Shown one piece after another: positions 8,533-17,137 of a DNA stretch of 64,000 nt. The DNA lies in assembly GCA_023249475.1 (NCBI GenBank), contig JAHFCO010000002.1, positions 54,339 to 118,338 of the forward strand, in the 5' to 3' direction. Both the position numbers and the translations under genes were made by a program. The notes below the pieces were generated by a model, which worked only from the letters and a program-made list of their open reading frames with translations, was not told the DNA's origin and did no database searches. Position 1 is the first letter of the stretch, and each line of letters starts with the position of its first letter. Source of the DNA: Bacillota bacterium. GTDB lineage: Bacteria > Bacillota_I > Bacilli_A > Erysipelotrichales > Erysipelotrichaceae.

Positions 8533-10623
8533 TTATTCGATTTCCAGAATTTTGACTTCGCCTTTTTGGAAGTACAGGTTGATGTTTTGGTAGGAATCGA
8601 TCTCGATGGTCGGCCAGACGCTGTTCTTGTCGCTGGAGAAGATCTGGCGGATCGAACGATTCGATCCAAGATACTTCGCCGGGAGGTTGTCCAGACGGAC
8701 GAGATGGTGCTTGTCGTTGAAGACGTCGGTGTTGGCGATGACCAAGATCATCTTCTTCTCCGTACGATAGCCGAATCCGGCCGCCATGTCCCACGGGGCG
8801 CTGAAGCCTAAGGGATACGTGGCTTCTTTATCCAAAAGCGCGGGGAGGATGTGTTGACGGATCGCATTGGCGTCCTGGATCAGGTTCATGAACTCCCAAC
8901 GGTCGGGATGGAGATAATGGAAGGCGAAGCGGTCGAAGAGGGCGAGTTTCCCGAAGAACGGATCTTTGGGATCCAACATCTCCGCCTCGTTGGGACGGCA
9001 GTCCAAACCGGTATTCATCGGTTGACGCTCGAACACTTCCTGACCCGAATTCAAGAACGGGATGGCGTTGGGGACGAAGAGGTTGAAGATCGTAAGCATC
9101 TTCGCCAAGGTTTCCCCGCCGTTACGCGCCGCCAAACGGGGCGTGTCGTGGGTTTCCCCGCAGGCGAACAAGGGGGATTCAAGATTCATGGCGCCATAGA
9201 CGAAACTATTGAACAATCCGTCATAGACGCGCGGTTCACGCATGAACCCGTCGCCGATGATCATGTTGTAGCCTTTTGATTTGGAATCGGCGGCGTTGAC
9301 GACGTCCAACTCTTCGGCGATGAAGGTGAATTCCGGATTGATCTCACGGGCTTTACGGATGATTTCGCTGACCAGTTCCAACGGCAAGGCATGACCCATG
9401 TCGATGCGCGCCCCGTCGATCCCGAATTGTTTCTGATAGAAGGGGATGATCCCGCTCAACATCTCCCACAACGGGGTGTTGGGTTGGGTGCCGGGATTGA
9501 AACTGCTCTTGGCGACATCGAACAGGATGTAGGGTTCGAAGTGCCCCAGTTTATCCAGGAAAGGCTGGCTGCTTTCCGGATGGTCGAGATACATGCGGAA
9601 GTAGGTGACGTCGCTCCATGCGGGCTGCGGGTCGTTGATGCAATCAGAGAACGCCGGGGCGATCGTCATCTTGAAGTATTCCTGGACCAAATCCAGGATT
9701 TCCTTCGTATTGCCTTCGGACTTGTATTCCTTGATCATCTCGCGCCATTTCTTGGCATCGATCTGCTTGGGGTTCTTACGGAACTTGCGGATGTGGTTGA
9801 TGACTTCTTCGGAGGCATAGATCTGCGGGGCATATTCCTTTTTCGCGGGAATCGCCGCCTTCAATCCCGGAACCATCGGCGAACGATAATCCGGCAGGTC
9901 GGCCAGATCCAGCCAATAGAACCAATCCGGATGGTCGACGATCAAATCGGAGTTGACCGAGTTGGTTCTCGGGATGATGTCGATGATGACCTTCATGCCC
10001 AAGATATGCGCCGCTTCGGCGAACGCCTTGAACTCTTGTTCGACCGTCGTCGCGTCGCCCGTGATCGGATCCTTCAACCCTTGGTCGAGGGCGTTGAAAT
10101 TGGAGACGCCGTAGGGCGAACCCAGTTCGCCTTTTTTGTCTTTCAGCGAATACTTCGCGATCGGAAGCAGGTAAAGCACGTCGATGCCCATTTTCTTAAG
10201 GTTGGGCAACAAAGCCAAAGCCTTGATGAAGGTACCTGTGTCTTTCAGTTTATAGAGATTCCGGTCTTCGAGGCTACCGGTACGGTCATGGTCGAAACTG
10301 CCGGATGCGCGGATCATCATCGAATAGACGCTCGACTTACGGATCCAGTCCCCGTTCTTCAGTTCTTCATCGACCGGTCTCTGGTTATAGAAACTCTCGG
10401 AATAATCGATTTTCTTATCCGCCCTGGCCAGGAAAACATCCCGGATGAGCGAACCATAGAAGTGATACGGATTCACCAAAACATGACCGTCGTGGGTGAC
10501 GACCTTCTCTTCGCCCGCATAGCCGAAATTATCCCAAAGGTCGGGAATCGCGTAATTATAGACGCCGGGATTCTCTGCCGCTTGCTTGGCGATCGCCTTC
10601 GCAACTCTTTCCAAATTTTTCAT
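8533..10623 (-). CDS. large GH13-family glucan enzyme with an expanded insertion
   Basis: A 696-residue cytoplasmic GH13 protein. The catalytic set is readable: KVIIDIIPR (211-219), DGARIDMGHALP with nucleophile Asp408, FIAEELDV with acid Glu437, and GETHDTPR with Asp493. Between the first and second regions lies an unusually long ~190-residue stretch, and ~125 residues precede the barrel. The exact subfamily is not recognised; it could hydrolyse or transfer alpha-glucans. An upstream in-frame ATG exists, but GGAGG at 10630-10634 is spaced correctly only for the ATG at 10623. The gene diverges from mglB, and LacI-type operators in the shared upstream region suggest common sugar control. Confidence 0.8.
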   Translation of the reverse strand: MKNLERVAKAIAKQAAENPGVYNYAIPDLWDNFGYAGEEKVVTHDGHVLVNPYHFYGSLIRDVFLARADKKIDYSESFYNQRPVDEELKNGDWIRKSSVYSMMIRASGSFDHDRTGSLEDRNLYKLKDTGTFIKALALLPNLKKMGIDVLYLLPIAKYSLKDKKGELGSPYGVSNFNALDQGLKDPITGDATTVEQEFKAFAEAAHILGMKVIIDIIPRTNSVNSDLIVDHPDWFYWLDLADLPDYRSPMVPGLKAAIPAKKEYAPQIYASEEVINHIRKFRKNPKQIDAKKWREMIKEYKSEGNTKEILDLVQEYFKMTIAPAFSDCINDPQPAWSDVTYFRMYLDHPESSQPFLDKLGHFEPYILFDVAKSSFNPGTQPNTPLWEMLSGIIPFYQKQFGIDGARIDMGHALPLELVSEIIRKAREINPEFTFIAEELDVVNAADSKSKGYNMIIGDGFMREPRVYDGLFNSFVYGAMNLESPLFACGETHDTPRLAARNGGETLAKMLTIFNLFVPNAIPFLNSGQEVFERQPMNTGLDCRPNEAEMLDPKDPFFGKLALFDRFAFHYLHPDRWEFMNLIQDANAIRQHILPALLDKEATYPLGFSAPWDMAAGFGYRTEKKMILVIANTDVFNDKHHLVRLDNLPAKYLGSNRSIRQIFSSDKNSVWPTIEIDSYQNINLYFQKGEVKILEIE

Positions 10624-10663
10624 AATCATCCTCCGCCATCATTTTACCATAGGTTGGCTAAAA

Positions 10664-10677
10664 TGATAACGGTTACA
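10664..10677. promoter_or_regulatory. LacI/cre-type operator 1
   Basis: TGATAACGGTTACA, a degenerate LacI-family half-palindrome with the central CG, ~40 bp upstream of the reverse-strand GH13 start. It is the site best placed to control that gene. Confidence 0.5.
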
Positions 10678-10713
10678 GCCTAACAACCATCGGGCTTAGG
10701 GATGTTGCCAAAA

Positions 10714-10727
10714 TGAAATCGATTACA
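10714..10727. promoter_or_regulatory. LacI-type operator 2
   Basis: TGAAATCGATTACA, a near-perfect palindrome centred on CG, 50 bp (centre to centre) from operator 1. Equal spacing near whole DNA turns is compatible with looping by a LacI-family tetramer, which is inference. Confidence 0.5.
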
Positions 10728-10776
10728 ACTGTGTTGTCTTGACAAATAAATGTAGGAATGAATTGTGAAAATGCCC

Positions 10777-10818
10777 TTGACTTAACAATTCCAAAGGTCT
10801 AACATGAAAGCGTTTACA
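10777..10818 (+). promoter_or_regulatory. mglB promoter with a cre-consensus operator
   Basis: -35 TTGACT (10777-10782), 17-bp spacer, -10 TAACAT (10800-10805), then TGAAAGCGTTTACA (10805-10818), which matches the cre consensus at every position. The operator covers the expected start of transcription, the classic placement for repression. An AGGAGG ribosome site at ~10837 precedes the ATG at 10848. Confidence 0.7.
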
Positions 10819-10847
10819 CCATGTATACCCGTCTATAGGAGGACGAA

Positions 10848-11840
10848 ATGAAAAAGCTGTTCGCAATCTTAGCAGTTGTTGCGATGGTGCTTGGTCTGAC
10901 AGCGTGCGCGCCGAAAGAAACCGGACCGAAAACCATCAAAGTAGGGATCGCCATCTACAAGTTCGACGATACCTTCATGACGAATTATCGTAACGAAATG
11001 AAAGATTATTTCGAAACGAAGAATTCGGACACCGTCAAGTATGAAGTCGAAGTCACCGACGGGAAGAACGACCAAGTCGCTCAAACCGAACAAATCGACA
11101 ACTTCATCGCCCAAGACTATGATGTTCTGATCATCAACCTCGTGGATCTTACCGCTGCAAGTACGATCATCGCGAAGGTCAAAGCCGCGAATATCCCGAC
11201 CGTCTTCATCAACCGTCAACCGTCGGATGCCGACATGGCGACATGGAATAAAATCACCTACGTCGGTGCCAAAGCGGAAGATTCGGGCACTTACCAAGGC
11301 GAAATCATCGTTGATCTTTGGAAAGCCACCGACTCGAAAGTCGACAAAAACGGAGACAACAAACTCCAATACGTTATGCTGATGGGACAAGCCATCCACC
11401 AGGATGCCGCCCTGCGTACCGAATACTCCATCAAAGCCGTTGAAGCCGCCGGGATCGTCGTCGACAAACTCTTCGAAGACCGTGGCGAATGGGACCGTGT
11501 AAAAGGCCAGGAAAAAATGGCTACCGCGATCACCCAGTTCGGCGATGCGATCGAAGTCGTCTTCGCGAACAACGATGACATGGCGCTCGGCGCGATCGAA
11601 GCGTTGGTTGCCGCCGGTATGACCGATGTTCCGGTTGTCGGCGTCGATGCGACCGCCCCTGCGTTGGATGCGATCAAGAACGGCACCTTGAAGGGTACGG
11701 TTCTGAACGATTCCGATGGACAGGCTCACACTTCCGTTGATTCCGCCATCAAACTGTTGAATGGCGAAGCCGTCGATGTTCTGCAATGGGTTCCGTACGT
11801 AAAAGTTACGCCGGAAAACTACGAAGACTTCATTAAGTAA
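10848..11840 (+). CDS. mglB: galactose/methyl-galactoside-type ABC transporter binding lipoprotein
   Basis: A 330-residue periplasmic-binding-protein-like lipoprotein; signal MKKLFAILAVVAMVLGLTAC with lipidated Cys20. The body (KTIKVGIAIYKFDDTFMTNYRNEMKDYF, DYDVLIINLVDLTAASTIIAKVKAANIPTVFINRQP, FANNDDMALGAIEAL, VVGVDATAPALDAIKNGTLKGTVLND) follows the type-1 sugar-binding fold of MglB, with the Ca-site region near the acidic loops. It delivers galactose, methyl-galactoside or glucose to the permease encoded two genes on. Expression probably exceeds that of mglA because a terminator hairpin separates them. Confidence 0.9.
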   Translation: MKKLFAILAVVAMVLGLTACAPKETGPKTIKVGIAIYKFDDTFMTNYRNEMKDYFETKNSDTVKYEVEVTDGKNDQVAQTEQIDNFIAQDYDVLIINLVDLTAASTIIAKVKAANIPTVFINRQPSDADMATWNKITYVGAKAEDSGTYQGEIIVDLWKATDSKVDKNGDNKLQYVMLMGQAIHQDAALRTEYSIKAVEAAGIVVDKLFEDRGEWDRVKGQEKMATAITQFGDAIEVVFANNDDMALGAIEALVAAGMTDVPVVGVDATAPALDAIKNGTLKGTVLNDSDGQAHTSVDSAIKLLNGEAVDVLQWVPYVKVTPENYEDFIK

Positions 11841-11861
11841 GAAGAAACAAGGGAATCCTGA

Positions 11862-11896
11862 AATCAAGTGTGGTTTCCACCACACTTGATTTTTTA
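11862..11896 (+). terminator. attenuating terminator between mglB and mglA
   Basis: Long stem AATCAAGTGTGGT/CCACACTTGATT followed by TTTTTT. Such hairpins behind binding-protein genes usually let only part of the transcripts run on into the ATPase and permease genes. Confidence 0.75.
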
Positions 11897-11920
11897 TCGA
11901 TATGGAGAGGACAAACAACC

Positions 11921-13435
11921 ATGGGCCAAGAAATCATTCTTGAGATGAACCACATCAGTAAAAGTTTTCCGGGCGTCAAGGCGTTGGACGATGTTTCTTT
12001 TCACGTAAGAAGAGGGACCGTGCATGCGTTGATGGGGGAAAACGGGGCAGGGAAGTCCACGTTAATGAAATGTCTCTTCGGGATCTATCTGCCGGATGAT
12101 GGGGAAATCATCCTCGAAGGGAAGAAAATGGATTTTCACAATCCGAAAGACGCATTGAATGCGGGGATTTCGATGATCCACCAAGAATTACAGCCGATTC
12201 CATACCGCAGCATCGCGGAGAATCTTTGGATCGGACGATATCCGATTATTAAAATCGCCAATATTCCGGTGATGGTCGACGCGAAGAAGATGCGCGACAT
12301 GTCGACGGACTTATTGAGCCGTGTTCGCCTGAACGCTAATCCGGATACGAAGCTGAAAGATCTGTCGGTATCGCAGATCCAGTCGATCGAAATCGCGAAG
12401 GCGATTTCCTATAACGCGAAAATCATCATCATGGATGAACCGACCTCTTCGCTGACCCAAGCCGAAGTCACCCAACTGTTTGAAATCATCAATGAATTAC
12501 GCAACCAAGGGGTTTCCATCATCTATATCTCGCATAAGATGGAAGAAATCCTGCGCATTTCCGATGAAGTCACCATCATGCGTGATGGACGATACATCGG
12601 GACCTATCTCAGCAGCGAGTTGACGATGGATCTGATCATCACCAAGATGGTCGGACGCGAATTGACCAACCTGTATCCGCCGAAAAACAACGTACCGGGG
12701 GACGTGGTCTTCGAAGTGAAGAACTTCACCTCGCCCAACCCGCGTTCGTTCAAAGACGTGTCCTTCGATCTGCGTAAGGGTGAAATCCTGGGCATCGGCG
12801 GATTGGTCGGGGCGCAACGGACGGAATTGGTCGAAGGGATCTTCGGCATCCGTGCCAGTTCGTTTGGGGAAGTGAAACTGAATGGGAAAACATTGAAAAT
12901 CAATCATCCGCGCGACGCCATCCGAAAAGGGATCTCCCTCTTGACGGAAGATCGGCGCGGTAGCGGGATCTTCGGCGTCCTTTCGGTCCGGGACAATGTC
13001 TCGGTCGCGAGTCTGGACGACTATGTCGATTTCCACATCAAACTCAACAATCGTAAACTCAATGCCCTGGCGGAAGACAACATCCGCAAGCTAAGCATCA
13101 AGACCCCGAGTACGAAGACGAAAATCCAATCGCTCTCGGGCGGGAACCAGCAGAAAGTCATCATCTCGCGCTGGTTGGCGAGGGATCCGGAAATCTTCAT
13201 CCTGGACGAGCCGACCCGCGGGATCGACGTCGGCGCCAAGTATGAAATCTACAGTATCATGGTCAGCCTGGCGAGAGCCGGGAAGAGCGTCATCATGATC
13301 AGTTCGGAAATGCCGGAACTGCTCGGGATGAGCGACCGGATCCTGGTCATGTGTGAAGGGAAGTTAAGCGGAATCGTCGAAGGGAAAGACGCCAACCAAG
13401 AGAAAATCATGGAATTGGCCACAAAGTACATGTAA
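11921..13435 (+). CDS. mglA: galactoside ABC transporter ATP-binding protein, two ATPase domains
   Basis: A 504-residue tandem ATPase. Domain 1 has Walker A GENGAGKST (39-47), a degenerate signature LSVSQIQSIEIAKA and Walker B IIIMDEPTSS. Domain 2 has LSGGNQQKVIISRWLARDPEIFILDEPTRGIDVGAKYEIY, while its Walker A is replaced by GGLVGAQRTELVEGIFG, as is normal for the MglA/RbsA family. The ATG at 11921 follows GGAGAGG; a further in-frame opening at 11870 lies inside the terminator hairpin and is rejected. It powers uptake of the sugar bound by MglB, coupling to the MglC permease ten bases downstream. Confidence 0.92.
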   Translation: MGQEIILEMNHISKSFPGVKALDDVSFHVRRGTVHALMGENGAGKSTLMKCLFGIYLPDDGEIILEGKKMDFHNPKDALNAGISMIHQELQPIPYRSIAENLWIGRYPIIKIANIPVMVDAKKMRDMSTDLLSRVRLNANPDTKLKDLSVSQIQSIEIAKAISYNAKIIIMDEPTSSLTQAEVTQLFEIINELRNQGVSIIYISHKMEEILRISDEVTIMRDGRYIGTYLSSELTMDLIITKMVGRELTNLYPPKNNVPGDVVFEVKNFTSPNPRSFKDVSFDLRKGEILGIGGLVGAQRTELVEGIFGIRASSFGEVKLNGKTLKINHPRDAIRKGISLLTEDRRGSGIFGVLSVRDNVSVASLDDYVDFHIKLNNRKLNALAEDNIRKLSIKTPSTKTKIQSLSGGNQQKVIISRWLARDPEIFILDEPTRGIDVGAKYEIYSIMVSLARAGKSVIMISSEMPELLGMSDRILVMCEGKLSGIVEGKDANQEKIMELATKYM

Positions 13436-13445
13436 GGAGCACCCC

Positions 13446-14447
13446 ATGTCCACACGAAAAATGAAACTTGATTCGAGTAACATTAAGAACCGTATGATTG
13501 AAAACGCGATGTACATCATCCTCATCACGATGGTCATCGTCGTTACGATCCTGCGTCCGAAGTTCCTGTCGCTGGGGAACTTCCAGAACATCCTCATGAA
13601 TTCATCCGTACGGTTGATCATCGCCCTCGGGGTCAGCGGTGCGCTGATCACCCGCGGGACCGATCTCTCCGCCGGCCGGATCGTCGGGGTCGGGGCGGTC
13701 ATCGCCGGAACCCTGCTGCAACGCCCGGACTATGCGGCGAAATTCTTCCCGAATTTCCCCGACACGCCGGTCTGGATGATTTTACTGTTGGCGATGGTCA
13801 TCACGATGTTGATCGGTTTGATCAACGGCTTGGTGATCGCCTACCTGCATGTGCCTCCGTTCATCGCGACCTTGGGGATGCAGAGCATCGTCTATGGGCT
13901 TGCGCAAGTCTACACCCGCAACGAACCGATCGGCGGGTTGAAGGTCGAATTGACAAGCATTGCGACGGGGAGGGTGTTCGGTATACCCAACCTCGCCATC
14001 ATCGCCTTGATCGTCATCGCATTCATGTGGTTCATCCTCAACATGACGAAATTCGGCAAGTACATCTATGCGATCGGGGGGAACGAAGTCGCCGCGGAAG
14101 TCGCGGGCGTCAACGTCACTTTCACCAAGATCCGTGTCTATGCCTTGGCGGGTTTGCTTTACGGTCTGGCCGGTGTTCTGATGGCCGCCAAGAGCGGCGG
14201 TGCGACGGCGAACTACGGCATCGGGTATGAATTGGAAGCCATCGCGGCATGTACGATCGGCGGCGTCTCCACGGCCGGCGGCGTCGGTACGATCGGCGGC
14301 ATCGTCTCCGGGGTTCTGATCTTCGAACTCCTGAAAACCGCCTTGCAGTTCCTGGGCGTCACCCCCGACCTACAGTACGTGGCGATCGGGTTGGTCATCG
14401 TGGCCGCGGTCGCGATCGACATCCGCAAATACCTCGCGAAAAAATAA
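13446..14447 (+). CDS. mglC: galactoside ABC transporter permease
   Basis: A 333-residue polytopic permease of the MglC/RbsC family with eight to ten hydrophobic segments. Diagnostic pieces are GVSGALITRGTDLSAGRIVGVGAVIAG near residue 60, VPPFIATLGMQSIVYGLA and the coupling loop GGNEVAAEVAGVNVTFTKIRVYALAGLLYGLAGVL, with GGVSTAGGVGTIGG near the end. It forms the membrane channel of the transporter with MglA and MglB and is the last gene of the operon, closed by a terminator. Confidence 0.92.
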   Translation: MSTRKMKLDSSNIKNRMIENAMYIILITMVIVVTILRPKFLSLGNFQNILMNSSVRLIIALGVSGALITRGTDLSAGRIVGVGAVIAGTLLQRPDYAAKFFPNFPDTPVWMILLLAMVITMLIGLINGLVIAYLHVPPFIATLGMQSIVYGLAQVYTRNEPIGGLKVELTSIATGRVFGIPNLAIIALIVIAFMWFILNMTKFGKYIYAIGGNEVAAEVAGVNVTFTKIRVYALAGLLYGLAGVLMAAKSGGATANYGIGYELEAIAACTIGGVSTAGGVGTIGGIVSGVLIFELLKTALQFLGVTPDLQYVAIGLVIVAAVAIDIRKYLAKK

Positions 14448-14456
14448 TCCTTCACC

Positions 14457-14485
14457 AAGACGGCGTCCTGCCGTCTTTCTTTTTG
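14457..14485 (+). terminator. terminator after mglC
   Basis: Stem AAGACGGC/GCCGTCTT, loop GTCCT, then TCTTTTT. Confidence 0.8.
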
Positions 14486-14502
14486 AAATCATAGGATTTC
14501 GT

Positions 14503-14550
14503 TTGTCTTTTAGGTGGGGGTTTGTTAAACTGAATACGGAATTTGAGGAC
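14503..14550 (+). promoter_or_regulatory. promoter and RBS of the binding-protein-like lipoprotein
   Basis: -35 TTGTCT (14503-14508), 17-bp spacer, -10 TAAACT (14526-14531) and GAGGA ribosome site at ~14545. Both boxes deviate by two bases from consensus, so strength is probably moderate. Confidence 0.5.
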
Positions 14551-14553
14551 ACT

Positions 14554-15924
14554 ATGAAACAGAACCGACGACTTTCCATCCTGGCTTTGACCGCGGCGCT
14601 CGCCGTTTTGGTCATCGGATGCACCCTGACTTCAACCAAGACCTGCGTACCCGACGGTACGAAGGTTTGTTTCGACAAAACCAGTCAAACCTATCGGATC
14701 GAGGACGGGGCGAAAATCGTCGTCGAAGTTCCGACGAAAGAATATGGCGACCGATTGGTCGAACAATTTAACGCAACCCATCCCGAGTCAACCGAGCTTC
14801 TTTCCTATGCGATAAGGAATGCAAAAAGCGAGATTACCCCGGATCTACGATTCATGACGCAGAACGAAGCGGCGTTGAACTACGCCTCGCTGATGGTCTT
14901 GGATGATTCGATGAGCGATCTGCTATCAAACAACCTGCAGTGGGACAAGTCCGAAGAAGTGAACCTCGAAGGGCTCCGCTTCGTACCGATGTCCGCGACC
15001 GGATTCACCTTCATCTATGATGAAACCGTCCTTAGCGATCTTGGCGTCAGCCTTGAAGATGCCGATGCGGACGGACTTCCCGATGCGATCGATACCGTGG
15101 AGGAAATCACGGCGGTCGCCGCGAATTATCTCGCCCAAGACGCTAAAAGAACCTATACCTCCGTTTTCCCTCTGGCGTTCAACGAAGCCCTTTCCTTCTA
15201 TCCTTTCCTTACGGCGGGAGGCTGGGAGATCTTTCCCGAAGACATCGCGACCGAACCCGGATTCGAAACGCCCGAATTCCTTGAAGCCCTCACGTTGATC
15301 GAAAAACTCGGCGCGTCGACGATCGTCGCCCAACGCCCGGTCGATCCCGTGAAACTGGTCTGGCAGTTCGACCAAGTCCTTTCGGGAAAAGAGTTCCTTT
15401 TCAGCCTGGCGAGCGAATGGATGTATGTGGAAGCCTATGAAAACCGCACGAAACACAATGTCCGCTATGCGCGGTTCCCGGCCATGGGTGACCATGTCCC
15501 CACGCCGTTGGTGAGCGTGGAAGGGTATGTGATCCAAAACACGGCCTATCCTTCGGCAGCCCACGAAGTCTTGCGGGTGATCCGCGAAGTCGAATCCCTG
15601 AACGCCTTTGCGGCGACGGTGAGGAAAACCTTGCTTGTCCATCCGTCATTGGTCGATCTAGTGACCTATCCCGATGCCAAACAACAGGAACTCGCGAAAG
15701 CCTATGTCCATTCCCAAAGTTTTCCTTTGATCGCGCTGGAAGGCAACCCCAAGGTGCTTGGCTTCACCATGTATCGCCAAATGGACATCCTTCCGGTGTT
15801 GAAGCGACTGTTCTTACAAGAGATTACGGCAAAACAAGCCCAAGACGAAATCGTACTCTTATCCATCGACTGGATATCGGACAACCATGGGTATCCCACG
15901 GAGGTGATCAAAACGAATGAGTAA
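14554..15924 (+). CDS. extracellular solute-binding-protein-like lipoprotein paired with an MFS permease
   Basis: A 456-residue lipoprotein; signal ends VIGC with lipidated Cys23. After a short linker containing two more cysteines (TCVPDGTKVC) comes a binding-protein family 1 fold: IVVEVPTKEYGDRLVEQFNATHPES, VPMSATGFTFIYDETVLSDLG, an acidic DADADGLPDAID calcium-type loop seen in maltose-binding proteins of wall-less bacteria, and TAGGWEIFPEDI. It most resembles maltodextrin-binding proteins. Unusually it is not followed by ABC permeases but overlaps an MFS transporter gene by eight bases. It could feed ligand to the MFS protein, act as a sensor, or work with ABC permeases elsewhere. Confidence 0.72.
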   Translation: MKQNRRLSILALTAALAVLVIGCTLTSTKTCVPDGTKVCFDKTSQTYRIEDGAKIVVEVPTKEYGDRLVEQFNATHPESTELLSYAIRNAKSEITPDLRFMTQNEAALNYASLMVLDDSMSDLLSNNLQWDKSEEVNLEGLRFVPMSATGFTFIYDETVLSDLGVSLEDADADGLPDAIDTVEEITAVAANYLAQDAKRTYTSVFPLAFNEALSFYPFLTAGGWEIFPEDIATEPGFETPEFLEALTLIEKLGASTIVAQRPVDPVKLVWQFDQVLSGKEFLFSLASEWMYVEAYENRTKHNVRYARFPAMGDHVPTPLVSVEGYVIQNTAYPSAAHEVLRVIREVESLNAFAATVRKTLLVHPSLVDLVTYPDAKQQELAKAYVHSQSFPLIALEGNPKVLGFTMYRQMDILPVLKRLFLQEITAKQAQDEIVLLSIDWISDNHGYPTEVIKTNE

Positions 15925-17137
15925 AAACGAGAAAATCCTGATTTTCGTCAATGCCAGCTATGTCTTGGCGGCGACCATGGCGGCCGTGTTCGTCAATGTC
16001 TATTTGTATGTCTTCACGAAATCCCTCGAAACCATGACGGCTTATTCGATGATCCGTTTCGGTCTCTTTCCGATCGGGTTCTACTTCGGAGGCATGCTTT
16101 CCCGCAAACTGAAACTCTCCGGTGCCATCGCGACCGGTCTTTCCATCATCATCCTTGGGATGTGTTATCTTCTCTTTATGAACGAAGCCATCGCCCAGAA
16201 CACCTTGCTGGTCTTCGCGGTCGCCCTCTTCTTCGGGATCGGCGAAGGCATCTACTGGTGCAGCATCGTCGTCCTCAACCTTCTCTCCTCGACCAAGGAA
16301 TCCCGGGCCAAATATCTCTCCTTGATGGGCGTCATGAACTCCGTCTCCAGCATCATCGCCCCTTTGGCCGCCAACTGGATCATCGTCAACTCGATCTCCG
16401 ACGTCGCCGGCTACCTGCGCATCTTCCAGGTGGTCATCTTCATCTACGCGATCACCGCGATCCTGTCGCTCAACGTCGCCGTCGTGACCCCCAAAGCCAA
16501 ATACACCCTCAAAGACAAATTCAACCTCAAGAAGGATCCGCAATGGACCTATGTCATGGTTTCGCATTTCCTCTTCGGTTTCCGTGAAAGCGCGACCCTG
16601 GTTCTTGCCGGGTTGTTGGTATACAACGCGACCGGAGGGAAGGGCGGACTCTATTCCCAGCTCTTGGCGATCTTCGCCGTCATCAGCATCCTGACTTTCT
16701 ATCTGGCGGGCAAAGTGATCAGCCGGAAGAACCGCATGAAATCCTATCGCTATGCTTCCTTTCTAGTCTTCACCAGCACCGTCGTCCTGGTGCTTGTCCC
16801 CAACTTGTACGGGGCGATCTATTATGGCTTGATGAACGCCATCGCGACACCCTTCTATGCCAACCCCTTCTCCATCATCATGATGAACGCCATGCAGGAC
16901 TACGTGAAAAACGAAAGCATCCTGGGTCGTACGATCGTCAAGGAAGTCGCGATCAACGCCGGCCGGGTCATGGGGATGGGATTGATCCTGCTCTTCGCGC
17001 TCTTCCTCCCGAAAGACCTGTTTTTACCGGTCGCCGTCATCACCGCATCGACGTTCGCCCTGATCCTGACCGGATATGCTACAATATATCACAACAGGCG
17101 CGATCGGATGAAGGCGCAAACGAGGGTGAACGGATGA
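15917..17137 (+). CDS. major facilitator superfamily transporter
   Basis: A 406-residue protein with about 12 hydrophobic segments in two six-helix halves, the central break being the charged KAKYTLKDKFNLKKDPQW loop near residue 200. The first cytoplasmic loop GGMLSRKLKLSG stands where MFS proteins carry their conserved motif. The substrate cannot be read. Its start overlaps the preceding lipoprotein by eight bases and its stop overlaps ung (ATGA), so it is translationally coupled on both sides. Pairing with a sugar-binding-like lipoprotein suggests a carbohydrate or its derivative. Confidence 0.8.
   Translation: MSKNEKILIFVNASYVLAATMAAVFVNVYLYVFTKSLETMTAYSMIRFGLFPIGFYFGGMLSRKLKLSGAIATGLSIIILGMCYLLFMNEAIAQNTLLVFAVALFFGIGEGIYWCSIVVLNLLSSTKESRAKYLSLMGVMNSVSSIIAPLAANWIIVNSISDVAGYLRIFQVVIFIYAITAILSLNVAVVTPKAKYTLKDKFNLKKDPQWTYVMVSHFLFGFRESATLVLAGLLVYNATGGKGGLYSQLLAIFAVISILTFYLAGKVISRKNRMKSYRYASFLVFTSTVVLVLVPNLYGAIYYGLMNAIATPFYANPFSIIMMNAMQDYVKNESILGRTIVKEVAINAGRVMGMGLILLFALFLPKDLFLPVAVITASTFALILTGYATIYHNRRDRMKAQTRVNG

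Noticed and set aside
8533..10623. GlgE maltosyltransferase
   Set aside because: The nucleophile and acid regions (DGARIDMGH, IAEELD) and the overall domain order do not match what I know of GlgE.
9391..10683. Long forward open frame of 430 codons opposite the GH13 gene
   Set aside because: The reverse strand carries complete GH13 motifs and a ribosome site; the forward frame gives an Arg/Asp/Val-rich sequence typical of antisense frames in this codon usage. Similar shadows oppose pgk, eno and the MsmX-like gene.
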